From NCBI GenBank assembly GCA_949130485.1, contig OX422193.1, positions 6,058,871 through 6,122,870 of the forward strand: DNA of 64,000 nucleotides, in the 5' to 3' direction. The DNA comes from Agelas oroides. Lineage: Eukaryota > Porifera > Demospongiae > Agelasida > Agelasidae. The notes under the pieces are model-generated. The model had not been told where the DNA came from and did not search any database. It saw only the letters and a list, made by a program, of their open reading frames with translations. The translations under genes and the position numbers were made by a program. Shown here piece by piece: positions 12,221 to 26,200 of the stretch; the first letter of the stretch is position 1, and every line of letters starts with the position of its first letter.

Positions 12221-12613
12221 AGTCTCGCAAGCCAGACCCAACCAACCCCAGCGCGGATCGCTTTCAGTATCATGCACGGGGAAGGAAGGGTCTGGTGACT
12301 CTCAGTAGGTTTTCGTGTGCTACGTCGTGATTGCTGTGTAGACAATCTGATTGGCTACGGTCACATGACTTTGAGCTAATATCGACAGGTGAAAACACTG
12401 AATTGGAAGACAGTCATGACGTTCATTACCCATGCTAGCACTTATAGCACACCTACTTAATGTGACTTTATCAAACATTTTCCTCGTGACTTCCGTGTTT
12501 AATGCATTCCACTTGCACACGGAAACCTACTAGAATCACCAGACCCTTCTTTCCCCGTGCATGATACTGAAAGCGATCCACACTGGGGTTGGTTGGGTCT
12601 GGCTTGCGAGACT
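12221..12613. mobile_element. 393-bp inverted-repeat element, GCAAGCCAGACCC family
   Basis: Arms of about 100 bp begin AGTCTCGCAAGCCAGACCC and end GGGTCTGGCTTGCGAGACT. They include the mirrored CGCTTTCAGTATCATGCACG block and a mirrored CAGTAGGTTT segment. No coding capacity. It is a MITE or foldback element sharing ends with 8503-8602. Confidence 0.85.
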
Positions 12614-12619
12614 ACTAGT

Positions 12620-13858
12620 AATACATGTCTGTACATGTGTAACTGTGTGATGGCTAGCAAATTACCTTACTGAAAGTATTTATACACATGGCTATGTGTA
12701 AATGTGTGTCATCTAGTGTGTAACAACAAACCTTGTAACTGTGTGTAAAGAATAGTGTGTAACAAAGTGTCTTTTGTGAGCACTTTACAAAATTATATGT
12801 ATGGCATATTTACTTGCCGTCCGGAAAACATTTTGGCAGAATGCTATCAACTTGGTTTTTTGACTGTTACTTCTTCATACACTCACCTAACATATATGTA
12901 GTTTTCGGCTTGCTCTGGTATACCATCGTAAAGTAATGGCTGCTTTTATGGCACTCAATCGCAGCTTACATTTCGATCCCGTTCGGGTTAGCCGTCTTCC
13001 CTGCCGACAGAAGTTAAAGTTCCCTTCAAGTAGTACGTCATTGTATAAAATAGAGATCTAGCTACTTCTTGAAGCCGTAGGAGACTTGATTTCTTCAACG
13101 AAATGTGGCTATACAACTACTTCTCTCTGCTGTGTATCTTCACACCGAAGACCGCCATTTAGGCGGAAACAATGACGTCACGGTGCAAATAAATTCACGT
13201 GATTTTTCCGTTGGCGACACGACTAATATAGAGTGTATCATTGTTAACCACATGTTAAATGGATTCAGGAAGGAGGTCTCCAGATTGCTCCAGACAGTAG
13301 AGTACTTCTGCTTAGCCTTTCCCTGTAGGGCCACTGCAGGATGCTTGTGAGCTCACAACAATTGTGTTTCACAGATGGACCATTCCCAAAGTTTGACCAG
13401 GGTGACCACGTAAATTAAATAAGGCTGTAAAGCTCTTAGTAAACATCCCATGAACTACTTAGCTATTTCAATCTCAGTGGAAGACTCCGTTTAATACCTG
13501 GCCACATTTGACCAGCATGCTTAACTTTGCTGTGTATGTTGCCATGTTAAAATATAGTGCTAGAACAATAGCTCGTGATCTACAGAATTTATGTCATGTT
13601 TTCCCCACCCACTAATGGGCAGTTTACATTTCCTCTTCATGTGAGAAGAAATAGACCAGCTTTGTGAAACATGAAATGAATTTGGTATGGGCTGAGGAGT
13701 GGTTTCTGTAAGAGAGATATCTACCCATGATTCTTGTTTTTTTTTTCTTCTTTTTTTTCTGTGTCCAGGAATACTCTAATGTCTCAAAATTCAGCTGTAC
13801 TACTAGTCTGTAGTCAGTTCATGATGTTGTTGAATATGCCATATGTTTGTTCATCCAG
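12620..13858. other. Region upstream of the recognised MRPL23 exons
   Basis: This stretch should contain the first exon or exons of MRPL23, but I could not find sequence encoding the expected N-terminal half. A candidate ATG at 12935 (MAAFMALNRS) opens a short frame with no family resemblance. A pyrimidine-rich tract at 13730-13770 could belong to a splice acceptor. Confidence 0.35.
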
Positions 13859-14478
13859 AATGACTAAGTTTGACATTCGCAACTACTTTTGGAAAATCTA
13901 TGGTGTCCGAGTGGCTAAGGTCAACACAAGAATACAGCTTGGTAAGTTGGACCATCAACAGAACACATGTACTGCCATTGATTATAAGGATAATGTAGCT
14001 ATACCTTGTAATCATATTTTCTCTATCACCATACTGCCATGGTTGATAGTAACATCCTATGTAAGCATTAACACTTGGGCATATTTGCCCATACAGAAAA
14101 GATGCAAGTGTATTCAGTTTGCTAAGTCTACTGTCCTGTCAGTTTCAGGAAACACATGTCTAAGGTTTTCTTGCAAGCCAGCCTGGCTCTTTTCTCGACT
14201 TTCAGTGTGTCAATGAACTTGTGACTTCTATGTCTTATTTGATTACTGATTGTTTCTCTACCATAGGCAAGGAAAAAAGGGTGATGCCTGTTAACATTAG
14301 AAAGAAGAAACCGGATGTCAAAGTGGCTTACCTCACTCTTGTAAGGAGAAAAACTTGAGGTAGCTAGAGTGTGCATGAGAACTTAATAATGTTATATATG
14401 TTTTTTGCCACTTTGCAGATGGACCAGACTTTTGAATTTCCAGACTTGTTTAGCAAGTATGATAGAAAAAACAGATAG
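13859..14478 (+). CDS. MRPL23: Mitochondrial ribosomal protein L23 (uL23m), C-terminal three exons
   Basis: A component of the large subunit of the mitochondrial ribosome, near the peptide exit tunnel. Exons 13859-13941, 14267-14340 and 14419-14478 (TAG stop) join in phase. They encode MTKFDIRNYFWKIYGVRVAK, then KKKPDVKVAYLTL, then QTFEFPDLFSKYD. These match the uL23m core, in which the aromatic and acidic residues of the RNYLxxIYNVPV, IKKPDYKVAYV and FTFPDLF segments are conserved in animals. The short C-terminal tail is compact compared with mammals. The first exon or exons were not located, so the 5' end is incomplete. A duplicate of the middle exon plus flanking intron sits at 38755-38953. 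Confidence 0.85.
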
Positions 14479-14837
14479 TGTTGTAATGGCTTGTAATTCG
14501 CTATCATCTGGTCATACATTCATCCTGTATTGAGACCTCAGAGTTTGCTTACTGTGAGTGGTTATCATATCAAAAGCTGTGAGTGTTCCATAGCTTTGAA
14601 AAGGTCTACAACAGCAGTGAAATACTTCGACTTTCATAGTATAAAGTCTATGCGAGATAGGAACTTATCAGCACAGGTAGCTATCTGCAGAACTGCATGG
14701 AACGTAGACTCCATGGCTAGTACTGCACATATAGCTATATCACATACACCTCCCATGCACATCCATACAATCAACATGTCAGTACTACAATGTCATGTAT
14801 ACAACTATTATTCATGCAAGCTGGAACATATCAGAGC

Positions 14838-15282
14838 TTTGGGCGATTCTACTAGAGATCACAGGGATTGTGATGGTTAAACTGGTGTTAGCCTTAAGAA
14901 AAATTGCTCCATGATAAATCCTGTTTCCTCCCATTTGGACATTCCCAAAGTGTATTTTCTCTCCAGTGTTCTGAAGATTTTTACTGCTCCTACAGCAGTG
15001 ATATTGTTCATAGTGTTTTCAGTGAATGGTTCTCAACTATAGCATATTGGCAATGTCTTCAGCTGTATAATCAGTGAGACGTAGTCTACACAGCACCAAG
15101 TGCTGAAAGGAAGTGTTTATATTCAACATATCTCTGAGTGCTTCCACTGCTTCCTCATCAACTTCATGATAGGAAACTATCACAGGATCGTGCAGTATTG
15201 TGTTGTCAGTTAATGCTCTGAATAAAAAGATGAGAGACTTGTTCCATGCAGAAACACATTGTTGATCTAGCCATGTCAATGG
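14838..15282 (-). pseudogene. Broken LRR fragment of an NLR gene
   Basis: The minus strand is closely similar to the LRR part of the NLR at 42.0-48.9 kb (positions about 42590-43030). Both encode NxSLIFLFRALTDNT, EEAVEALR and LTDYxAEDIANML segments. Here the frame is broken by stops and small insertions or deletions, and neither NACHT nor DEATH sequence is present. It is a segmental copy, not an expressed receptor, and lies about 360 bp past the MRPL23 stop. Confidence 0.85.
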
Positions 15283-15283
15283 G

Positions 15284-15470
15284 TGCATGGATGCATGGAT
15301 AGATGGACAGATGGAAGGATGGACGGACGGACGGACGGACGGACGGATGGATGGAAGGATGGATGGATGCATGAATGGATAAACAGGGCAGGGAAAAAAG
15401 GACAGATAGGGGGGACAGGGACAGGAGGACAGGGACAGGACAGGAGGGCAGGAACAGGGGTCACGGACTG
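15284..15470. repeat. GGAT/GGAC microsatellite and GGGACAGG low-complexity tract
   Basis: Tetranucleotide repeats (GGAC five times, then GGAT-like units) are followed by GGACAGG-type purine-rich sequence resembling the satellite at 40.4-41.7 kb. Open frames through it are artefacts. Confidence 0.85.
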
Positions 15471-15892
15471 GTGTTTCAATGTCCCATGGGTTTCCATCTC
15501 TCATAATTTCTCTTTCTCACATACTGGAACAAAAGTGGATGCCATGTCCTTTTTCCTGATTTTGTTTTGGATGTCCTGGGAACAAGGCCCGAGTTTATCC
15601 ATGAACAAACTGGTATGTAAATGGTTTATGTAGAGTTACAAAATGTTACATAAGGATTAAGATGAGATTACAGATTATTGGTTACAGAAAGGAAAGATCA
15701 TGGATCATTAAAGTATTACTGCATGTCCTGCTAAATTGAAAGTTAACTGACTTAGTCACACTTCAGCAGAACCTGTAAAATGAAAATCAAGATATCTCAA
15801 CACCTACCACCAATGATATGAACATTATTAAGCAATGGAGATCCCAACTAATAGCTCTACCTTGTGAAATACCACTAGTAAGATGATTCATG

Positions 15893-16506
15893 CATCATCG
15901 TGGGGCGAGCCTGAGCGAGCAATGCATTGCTGTTTGTCATGGCACACAAACCATGCACTGTTAGTAACAGCAGGATTCGTCACTGCATGTCTGCTGTTGA
16001 TGAGCGTGGTAAGCAAAACTTCATGTAGCCAAACAGTAGCTATAGTTCTCACCAGATATAGATGATCATACATCTCCTATTAAAGAAGCTACTACCGCTA
16101 CACATACGCTTGGACTAAACTTCACACTGAAGTTATGAGCTGAATTTCTGGCGCTTATGAGTATCGATTATGCATGGCCCGAACTCAACTACTGCCGTAA
16201 TTTGTACCGTCTGTGAGCAGCCTGCCCTTGTCTGTCATGGTCCACAGTTGCCATACGTGCGCTAACTTGAGCCGTCTTCGCTCCGGGTTTCTTGAATGCC
16301 GACGCTGGGCTCTGGCTGTGGCCCTTCACCGCGATACTGACAGTAGGCTGTGGACGAAGGACATTCAGTCTTCGTGAAATATTTAAATACGCTCATTTAA
16401 AATTTACGGTATATGGCCACAAGCAAACAAGCAAGCAAGCAAGTATACACACGCACGTGCGCAATGCAGTCACGCTAGTGTGGGGCTCGCTCAGGCTCGC
16501 CCCAAT
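15893..16506. mobile_element. GGGGCGAGCCTGAGCGAGC-family MITE, full-length copy
   Basis: The left end GGGGCGAGCCTGAGCGAGCA and right end GCTCGCTCAGGCTCGCCCC are inverted over 614 bp. The interior contains AGCTGAATTTCTGGCG, which recurs inverted in the copies at 33943, 62066 and 62680. No coding capacity. The remaining gap to 17225 holds no recognised gene. Confidence 0.8.
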
Positions 16507-17225
16507 AATCTCACAAAAAATTGCCCACCCCAACGTGAGGTATAGATTACTTGAATAACACCCACACTTGCACTAGCCAGCTTTGTGTGGCCAAACCAGC
16601 AAAGTTTTAAAAGCACTACCATAAGACTATACTTTCCTTTGCTAAATCGAGTGTTAAAGTTCCACATGCTAAGCATTTAGAGACACAATCCAGGCCTGCA
16701 TGCTTTGTGACATACTGCTGTTAAGTGCAGCCAGCACTTCATTCAAGGGCTTGAGGACTCAGCTCTGCTGTTGTCCCCCAATGTACTTGTCATCAAGTGG
16801 CAGATCAAGCAAGGACATTTTGTCCTATGCAGTTCAATGCAACATCACTGGAGACATAGCAAGTGAGAGGCCCTGGCTATTTGAGTGTGCAGTTGACTCC
16901 CTTCTATGTTTGCTGCCTAGCGAGCTACAAAACAGCCAAGGTACATATAGCATACTTATGCTTCCCAAAAATGGGCCACCTACCAAGAGTCTTGCAAAGC
17001 TGCCAAAAAGGTGGGTACTCCTTTATGAATGAGGATGTGTCAACACTTGAAAGAGGTATACCCACCCCCTATTTGGTGAACATGTAAAGCACCCATGGGC
17101 ACTCTTTCATGAACTACAGTATAAGCCTACATATCTGAAAGTGGTGCTATGTGGCTGGGTTTTCATTGTCACTCTGTTTTTCTCTGTTTTGTTAATTTTG
17201 CTATTAATCACTTCTGGCTGTTTTT

Positions 17226-20200
17226 TCACATCATTACTGTTGGTGAGATCAGGAAATTGACCAGTTCTTCTCGTGTTTACTTTGTGCACTCAACCTATAC
17301 ACACTGCAGTTGAAACGGAGTCATTGCTTACCAGGGTTTGCAGCACAGGCAAGTTGTATAGCCTCAACTGTTGCAGGAGCATCAAACTTGAATGGCCCAG
17401 TCAATCCTCTTTCCTTTCGAGCAGCTGCTACTGCTTCACGTATGGCAAAAAATACACTGTTTGCCAGCACCAAGGGAGGTTCCCCTGTTGACTTGGATGA
17501 CTGAATTCCATGGGGATCTAGATCAAAAGATAAAGATCAAAGGGAACCTTAAGGATAATCATGGCTTGCATGTTAGCATTACTTACTTACCGATTCGGAC
17601 TTTTGTGTGTGTGGTGCTCTTGATATGATCAATGCGGTGCTGAGGTTGCTTTTCTTTCTTATTCTTAGTTCCAGGGTAGATAGTCACTCGAAAATCCTGA
17701 AGTATCACAATGGTTAAAAGTACTAGTATCTGCCATCATGTATGAAATGAAACTATAATACAGATGACATTCTACTTATTTACAATGCGCCAGCTAGTCT
17801 CTATACAAGAAATGTGTTGAATGCCTGCAACAAAGACCTTTAGTCAAGTTGTGCAGTGTGGTTCTGAATGCACTTGTTGATGGTACACATGCCTCATGAA
17901 CTAGCAGAAGTGGGTGGCTTGCAATACTAGGCATGGGTACCAGATGGCTAAATCGAGGAGGACAGTGGCGTAAGTGCCACTTTCCATTACTTTGTAGTAG
18001 GAGAATTTGCGAGTTTTATCTGCTTAAACTTTCAGCCATACAGTTCATTAAGGCCGAGATTATACGTATACTGGTAAATACATAACAGTCTCACCTTTGG
18101 AATACACTTTGAGCATGGTGGCTTATACTCCCATGTTCCATCAGTAAGTAGCCGCCCATCTTTGTCGTAAATGACATTCTCTGTGGTGACATATCCAATG
18201 CCTTGTACAAATCCTCCCTCAATCTGTGGCAACATAATAAATGGCTTGGTACAACAGATGTCTACAAGAGATATTCAACTTTACCTGTCCAATGTCAATA
18301 GCAGGGTTCAGGCTGTAGCCTGCATCATAAACAATGTCAGATCGAAGTATAGTGGTCTCGCCAGTGAGGACATCTACCTCCACTTCAGACACAGCTGCAC
18401 CATAGTTGAAGTAAAACCAGGGCCTGCCAGCTGCTGTGTGTTCCGACACATCTTCCAAGTGAGGGAATTTGAAGTATCCCTGTGCTGAAAGGCTCACACG
18501 TGATAGATATGCATTGCTCACCACCTACAAAACAAAAGCAACTTATTTAGTAATTGATTTGAAGGTCAATTTTCCCATTGAACGGTTGATAAAGGACTAC
18601 ACTTGGCATCAAACACTTGGCACACATATGCTGTACTTTCACTTGCATTTAGCTCGTAAAATATAACTCCATATTTGTACAAATGACTCACGCTAACAGC
18701 CACTGACTTGTGGAATACATATTTGTTTTTACACTGTCTGGTGTACATGGACACAAGCAATCGTTTAATAGCAATATTTTTAGCACAAAATTCTGAATGT
18801 TGGTAAGCTTTGCCAATGCATGTGCTACTCTTACTGAATCACCACCATGAAGTTCAAAAGTGTTACCAACCTTCTGCCAGATGTCTAAGCCATCTTTTTC
18901 AGAGTACCACTTCCGAGTTCGCTGCCACTGTTGCATCCACTTGGGTGGTTTGCCATCTGAATCAACAATTGGATACGCATCCAAGAAATTTTCAAGCCGT
19001 TTTCTGAGCTTCAAGCATGCATCCTTCACTGCCCCTCCATTTAGATCTGCTCCTGTGGAGGCTGCAGTACTACTGGCATTTGGGATCTGTTGAAAAAATT
19101 AGATCAGGCCATGATCACCAATGGTTGCATGTCTGCTTTGTGTTAAATTGTAGACAGTAAGTGCTGACCATTGATGTGGACATGGGTGCCATCTTGATGT
19201 ACTCCAGTGGCACATTCAAAGTGTAAGCTGCAATCTGCATCATTTTAGTATTGATGCCCTGTCCCATCTCAATCCCACCATGAGCAAGGAGTATGGTTCC
19301 ATCAGTGGCATACACATTCACCAAAGCACTACCTATACGTAGAAGAAATGTAGCAAAACCAACAGTATGTTAACATACACTGTGCACTGAAATTTTATTG
19401 GCAGATAACTACAATGGAAATAGACTATAGTGCATTTTCATTTGCCAATAGAATTTCACTTAAATTATGGGTTCATATTTTTATCTTTCTTTTTTTTTTT
19501 GTAATCCTGCGTGTGAAACAACTGGGTGGTAATCCTACCTTGGTTCAGGGACTTGAGGAATTTAATTCCATACTTCAAGGGGATCAGCTTCATCCCTCGC
19601 TTCTTGAAGTGATTCTTCTGGTTGAACATTTCTATTTCCTGTTTCCGTCTTTCATACTCAGATGTCTCCTTGATCATCTCCCACACACCTGAAATATTGC
19701 AGTAGTGAAGCTGCTGTGTGCACGGGACATATTGGTCAACTTTGTAGAAGTTCATTTCTCTAAGTTTGTCATCTGGGATGCATAGTTCTTCTGCTATAGC
19801 CTCTACGGCTCTTTCCACTACTAGCATGGTCTGGATAAGCCCAAAGCTGCGGAATGCAGTACTTGATACTTTCATTGTCATTGCACAGTCCCCTTTGACA
19901 AGGAACTGTGGGGCAAAGTATGCATTGTCAGCATTCATGACGGCAACATCCATTACTTGGAACGAGCAATCATAGGTACATCCTGCATCACTGTAAAACT
20001 GAAGCTCAATAGCTTCAATTTTTCCCTGTTTGGTAGCAGCTACTTTGTAGTACCCCAAGAAGGGATGGCGTTTTCCAATCATTGACATGTCCTCTGTACG
20101 ATTCAGAGCCACTCGCACTGGTTGGCGCAACTGGTGAGCACAGAATGTAGCAGCAGCAGCAACATATCGGTCCCTCCAGGATTTGCCTCCATATCCTCCT

Positions 20201-23200
20201 CCTATACGTGTATTCTAAGGAAACAACATGAGTCAATTTTATCATGGTTGACATATCAAAACCTTTCTCTTTGCCACTAATTTACAAACATATTATTCAT
20301 TAGCCAAAAGTATGCATGTTAACCGTGAGGATTAGATTATAGTATAGATGGAGTTTGACTCCTATTAATTAGTCATGGTTGTTGCAGTCGCTGTTGTTGA
20401 AATGCCTCTGCATCAATGGACACAGACAGCTGACACTGAACCTACCACAATGAACACTAAACACATGCTCAAAATTGGTATGATTTTTAATCAAAAAGTG
20501 GTCAGGCCATGGCCTGACTGACCTCCCCTGGTTCCTATACGTATGCATGCATGGTGAACCTTGATTGGTGGAAGCACTACCTATCACAAGACATGCATGT
20601 TAATTGTTGCTGTACCTCAACAGTGACTGCATGCACTGGGAGATCGCAGACCTTGGCCACTATGGACTGAATCACATTTGGAGATTGGGTGGAGGCATAC
20701 ACTTTAAGTTTACCACCTTCTTCTGGGTATGCAATGGTAGCCTGTGTCTCCATATAGAAGTGGTATTGAGATCCTGTCCTCTGGCTGCCCTCAACCACCA
20801 CCAGATTAGAATCTGCTTTCAAGGCTTCCCAATCAATTTCAGTGAGTTCCAATGGACGACTCACCTGAAGCAGAATGTGATATGTTTTATGGCATCAAAA
20901 CACTTAAGCACCTAATTAAGTTACATGAATGTGATGGCAATGTGCAACAACACTGTCTATAGTGCTACAGCTTCAACCTTGCGTATCCTACTTGGAACAG
21001 GATACTTCTTCTCCTTGGCAAGCTGGGGGAGTGTCACATTGTCATAAAAGAACTCTTTCTTTTCAATGGCTGTATCCAGGTTTATAGTAGCAGGAAGGGG
21101 AGTGTAGGAGACACCATTGTCTTGGATCCACTTGGCTGCATCCCTTGCACTTTCGTCTGTCTTGGCCACCACCATACCCATTGGCTGGCCAATGTAAATC
21201 ACCTAAAAAGAGTATTTGGTATGTGACATGGTCAAATTAGCAGCCTTAGCCTATCTATGTTACAGCCTCATAACTTGCCAAGGCGGCACTCAAAAGTATG
21301 TGGACATGATAAGGAAATGCTTTAAAAAATGAGTTGGATACCAGTTTTATGAAAACCATGGAAAGCGCTGTTTGTAAAAAGTTCAATGTGTGTCTCACAG
21401 TGGCAAACTACTCATACAGAATAACAATTCTGCATTCCTTGGGTAAACAATATGGCAATTTGTAAAATTTATTTCTAACCTCTGTTTTCAACTGCCTCAA
21501 ACTTTACTTGGTTTTCATTCCTACTGCACTGTAGTCAAGCTATACTACCCACTATATTCATAATTCATAAACACTTTCTCAACAATCTTAGCAGATACTA
21601 AAATACAATACTTCTTGCTTTTCAAGTTTGTCATCAGTCCCAAAACACGGTATCACATTTCACACAATATTTTAAGTCACACCTTGCCCTGAGCAAACAC
21701 AGTGTCTGCAGGGAACTTCCACTGTCCTTGACCAACTTTGTTGCGATAGTACGGATCATAATCATCATATCCATCACATTCAACCATAGAATGTTGCTGG
21801 AGATAAAATTGGGAACAAATTTGGTGCTGCTCAGACCTAAAGTGTAAAATGTGACAATAATTATGCATGAAACTCATGCAAAAGAAGCCTAAAATTGAAA
21901 TTTCTACATGAATCGTAATGATTTAGAAATATCCAGTGTATTGCATGTATTGGCAGTGTTATGTGTGTTGCCTAGAATATTACCATGTGTATAATTCTGC
22001 ACCTTGCAGTGTGAACCTTTATATCTTTCAGATCCTCAGCTGTGAATATCCTCACTATATCTGGAAACATCTTTTGTACTTCTTTGGAATCAAATGTGAA
22101 TTTGAATTTCCCATAGGCTGGAGCTTTCTCACCCAAGTTGAGAATGTAGACTCCACTGAGGTGATGGCCTTGCAGTCCAATGTCCTGCGGAAGTACATGT
22201 GTGTCCCATGTAAAACTTCTTGGTGTATAATTATTATCATGACCATTCTATGTTTTAAGCCCCAAGTAAAAAGAACAAATATGAAGTGAAGCTATTTAAG
22301 TGTTCACACGATGCCAACTCTTGGCTACATGCTGGTGCTTGTCCAGTGTGCATTAAGTAGTCCTCAAGATATATCTGCATCCCATGTTTCTTTCCGTAAC
22401 AATACGTTAGTTGACTAGTGTGCAATACAAATAGGTGAGTGTGAATGATGTGCTAATTCTTGTATTTAAGTGTCCGATTATACCTGTTGTCCGAGATTGT
22501 TAACTTACTCTACTGTATAGTCATCGTTAATAATATGCTCATTTTAAGTTGTTTAAATGGTCTGTGGTGAATGCTGTCATGCAGGTATGCTTTTAGTGAG
22601 CTTTTGTCGACAATTTTCGTAAACATGGGCACACAAAACCACTAGCCTCATTCACAGCCCACTGCCAAGGATATAGTCCCTCATGGTACAAGCTTACGCA
22701 GATTGTCCCCCGTCACATCAGACAATGCAAGTTACTTTGATGCCTCTTGTCTTAGTATCAATACAGGTGCTGCTGATTTCCTAGCTTCGCTCACAACATG
22801 CACAGTGGCATAACCAGATAAAGGGAAGATGCATATGGTTTAGCTTTGTCACGTTGATTTGTTAGGAACTTCTGAGCAAAGCCTATAGAAGCCATCTAGG
22901 AGAATCTGGTGGCATCCCCCCCAGGAAATGCATGCATGGCAACTTTCCACAGTGAAAATCGCTCAGAACAGTTAAGGCAGCCTATGCACAGTGGGGTAGC
23001 CAGGATGAGCAAGTTACGTGGGCACAGCATGGACACACTCAGTGCGTGCGTAACACACATCTGCTAGGGGACCTGGGGCATGCTCCTGCCATGAAAAAAT
23101 GTAAACACCATACATTCTGAGATCACTTCTGAGGCCGTTTTCGGCAACAAATACCATTCTTTCAGTCTTACCTGTATGCTCACTTCATGTCCGCATGAAA

Positions 23201-26200
23201 CTTGCGATAATAACTGATCTTTGACCTTAGCTTTCTACATTATTTTTACCCAGGCACCAGTGAATTTTACGTGGGCTCAGGCCTGGGTATGCCCGGGTGT
23301 AGCTACGCCACTGCCTATGCACATGCTACATACATACAAATCAACATTAGCCATGGTAGATTTAACGGATGAACCCATGCCAGTATGAGTATGGGGTTTG
23401 TACCAACAATGACAACAGTGCTTACCAATGTGGACAATAAAAACAATTTGTTGTTATGGCAACTAATTAATGACAGCCAAGTTGATGTAAACGAGCTAGT
23501 ATTTGCAATAAAGACACTAAATTGCAGAACTGAAGCCGTAGACTGAGATCTAAGCCACTGTAGCCAGTATTATACACTGCAAAAACAAGTTGGTTGTTTT
23601 AACCACAGAGTGGCTACCATGGTTGCAGACAAGCTGAAGGGACAGTGGTTATGAGAGGTTTGCTTTGATATTGAAGACTTATATTGCCTGAGAGGCAGCT
23701 GCCCAGTTCATCTTACAACCACAATGCACTGACAACCCTCAGAACATCTGTCAAGGAGTCATTACAAATGCCCTTCAAAGTTGCAGTAAGGAACTTTCAT
23801 GTTCTTAACCATGTGAGGGTTTTCAGTGTATTGTGGTTGTAACATGAACTGGGCAGCTGTCCCTTGCGTTGCCTTATGCAATTCAACATCAAAAGCGAAC
23901 CTCATAACCACTGTCTCTCCACTTTGTCTGCAACCAGGGTAACCACTCTGTGGTTAAAACAAGTTGCTTGTTTTTGCAGTGATATATACTATAGGTCATG
24001 GTCTAACAGAAACCAGCTAGCATGAATACTGTAGGGCTGATATATAGCAGAAAATGTGTAAAATTGGGGTGAACTCGGCTGGTCCCTAACTTTTACACCT
24101 GAAAATATGCCACCTGGATATTGAAATTTTTTAACACCTCCTGTACTCAGTAATGGTTTCAGATCTTTGTCCTAGCAACGACTATTGTTCCGCATAAGCC
24201 ACCAAAGGCGATCAGTCATTGTTGTTTGAAAAGAATTGAGCTTTACTTCTGTCTTCTGCTCTCAGAAACACGCAGCTCTCAGTCTCAGTGATATCCCTTC
24301 TGAAATTCGGACATACCTACTTCACAATCAGCACTAAAACAAAGCTATACAGAAAAGACTAACGGTCAGAATAATGATGACAAGCTAAGAAGCCTACACT
24401 CGGCAGCCATTCAATTTCCGTGAACTATTGCAATATCTTCGCATACTTCTGTGTTACGAATAATAAAGTTAAGGCTGCCTTAACCATTCTAAGTGCGGCG
24501 TGGTTGGTAAAATGGCACTAGATGTAGGAATGGTGTAGATATCCAGTGTCATTCCTACTTTGTTGGTTGCTTTGTGGGAATTTCATTTCTACATGCACCT
24601 GTTTTCGTATTGGAAACTTCTTTTCACTAGTGGTTATAAAGTACATATACTGCACATTGTAACATGCCTGTGTGTACTTGGCTTCCCCTGTGGCTTGCAA
24701 AAAAGCACTTTGTTTGATGATGGGTTCACTGACTGGGGCCTCCTGTGACTCTACGGAGAAGTCCTGTCTACCAGAGGAAACAGTATTCTGACGAAAGCTC
24801 ATTAAGGACTGTGTTGCAGATTCGATCTGGAGAAGTGCAAATGTGGAACACAAGGAGTACTGTGCATGTGCAGTTCAGACACTACAGTATGAACTGTACC
24901 CAACTTATAGAATGCTTTGTTAACTCCCTCACATGATATGCACTAATGCAGAAACTATGTAGCACATGCAGACCAGCATATTCATACAGAAATAAAAGCC
25001 TATGTATGCTAAAAGCAGTAATGACCATCAACATGGCACTCACTGAGGACATGTCATTCCATCCAGGTAGATTGAAAACTTTGGCCATCTCCACTAGGTA
25101 TTTGAAGAAGAGATTACGAGCAGTATTCACTCGAAATTGCTCGTTGTGCGCTTCTTCCATATCTGGTAGGTTGTGCATATGGGGTTTTACATTTCTCTTT
25201 AGCTCACATTCAATCTGCTCCAGTAAGGCAGGCAGCTGAGTGGATAGCTTCTTTGGGTTGCACATATGTTCGACCCACTTTTCGGTTTCAGGCAGGCAAA
25301 TGTTCTTGTTTCCAATGTTTCCAAATGTGATGCAAACATCCTTGAAACTCTCGTCACCAACTTTCATTGAGAAGCCAGCATTGACAAGAGCATGAGAATT
25401 CTGTAGTCTCTTTGCAACCTTGTAGGTTCGAATGAAGACATTTTCTTGAGCTTCAATTGGAATGTTGATCTCAAAGATGATTTTGGTTTCCTCAAGGCTG
25501 GCATTAGTGGTGAGGAAATCCATCATGTTGTAAGTCTTGGCACTACTTGGACTAGCACCTCTTACGACCACTGTAGCATTGAGAGTTGTGAGTACTAGGC
25601 AAAGATCCGATGGAAATCCCCACATTTTGGCTAGGTAAAGGTTTCCTGCTAGAGAACCCACATTTCGTAGCTCAATGGTGGCAAGCTGCTGTAGATGGTT
25701 GTAGATCACTTCTGGTGGATAGGTTGAACGTGCACTGGCTTTTCGTTTCGATTGTATGAAGGACTTGCACAGGTTGAGTAATCGATATATGGCCACTGCT
25801 GCACCAACTGCGATGGTTGAGCGGTCATAACTCATTTTGGTGAGCTCGGGAATATTTGCAATACAAATCATTATTGTCTGCTTCTTTAGAAAAGGCTGAA
25901 AAGGTTGGATGCCACAAGCGGTGTTACCAACTACAAGGCGAACATTATCTCGAGTGGGCTGCATGCTCAACAGATGCCAGAGCTGAGTAAGGGTAACAGG
26001 GCGACTCCAGCTGGCTTGGTGGTGTGGTCCACGACGGTGTACCACTGCAAACATTGTTGGATGTAGGGATTCTGGAGCATCTATATCTTCAAATGCTTCA
26101 TCTGGATCTGAGTCTTTCAACCAAGCAACCCCATCAGAATGAGAGAGCTCTCCACTGCAGTGAAAATGAACAGCACTGAAGTGCAGAACCCTCGGCGCAA

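Noticed and set aside
15276..15633. Overlapping frames on both strands across a GGAT repeat
   Set aside because: Microsatellite translation; only the LRR remnant at 14838-15282 is meaningful.
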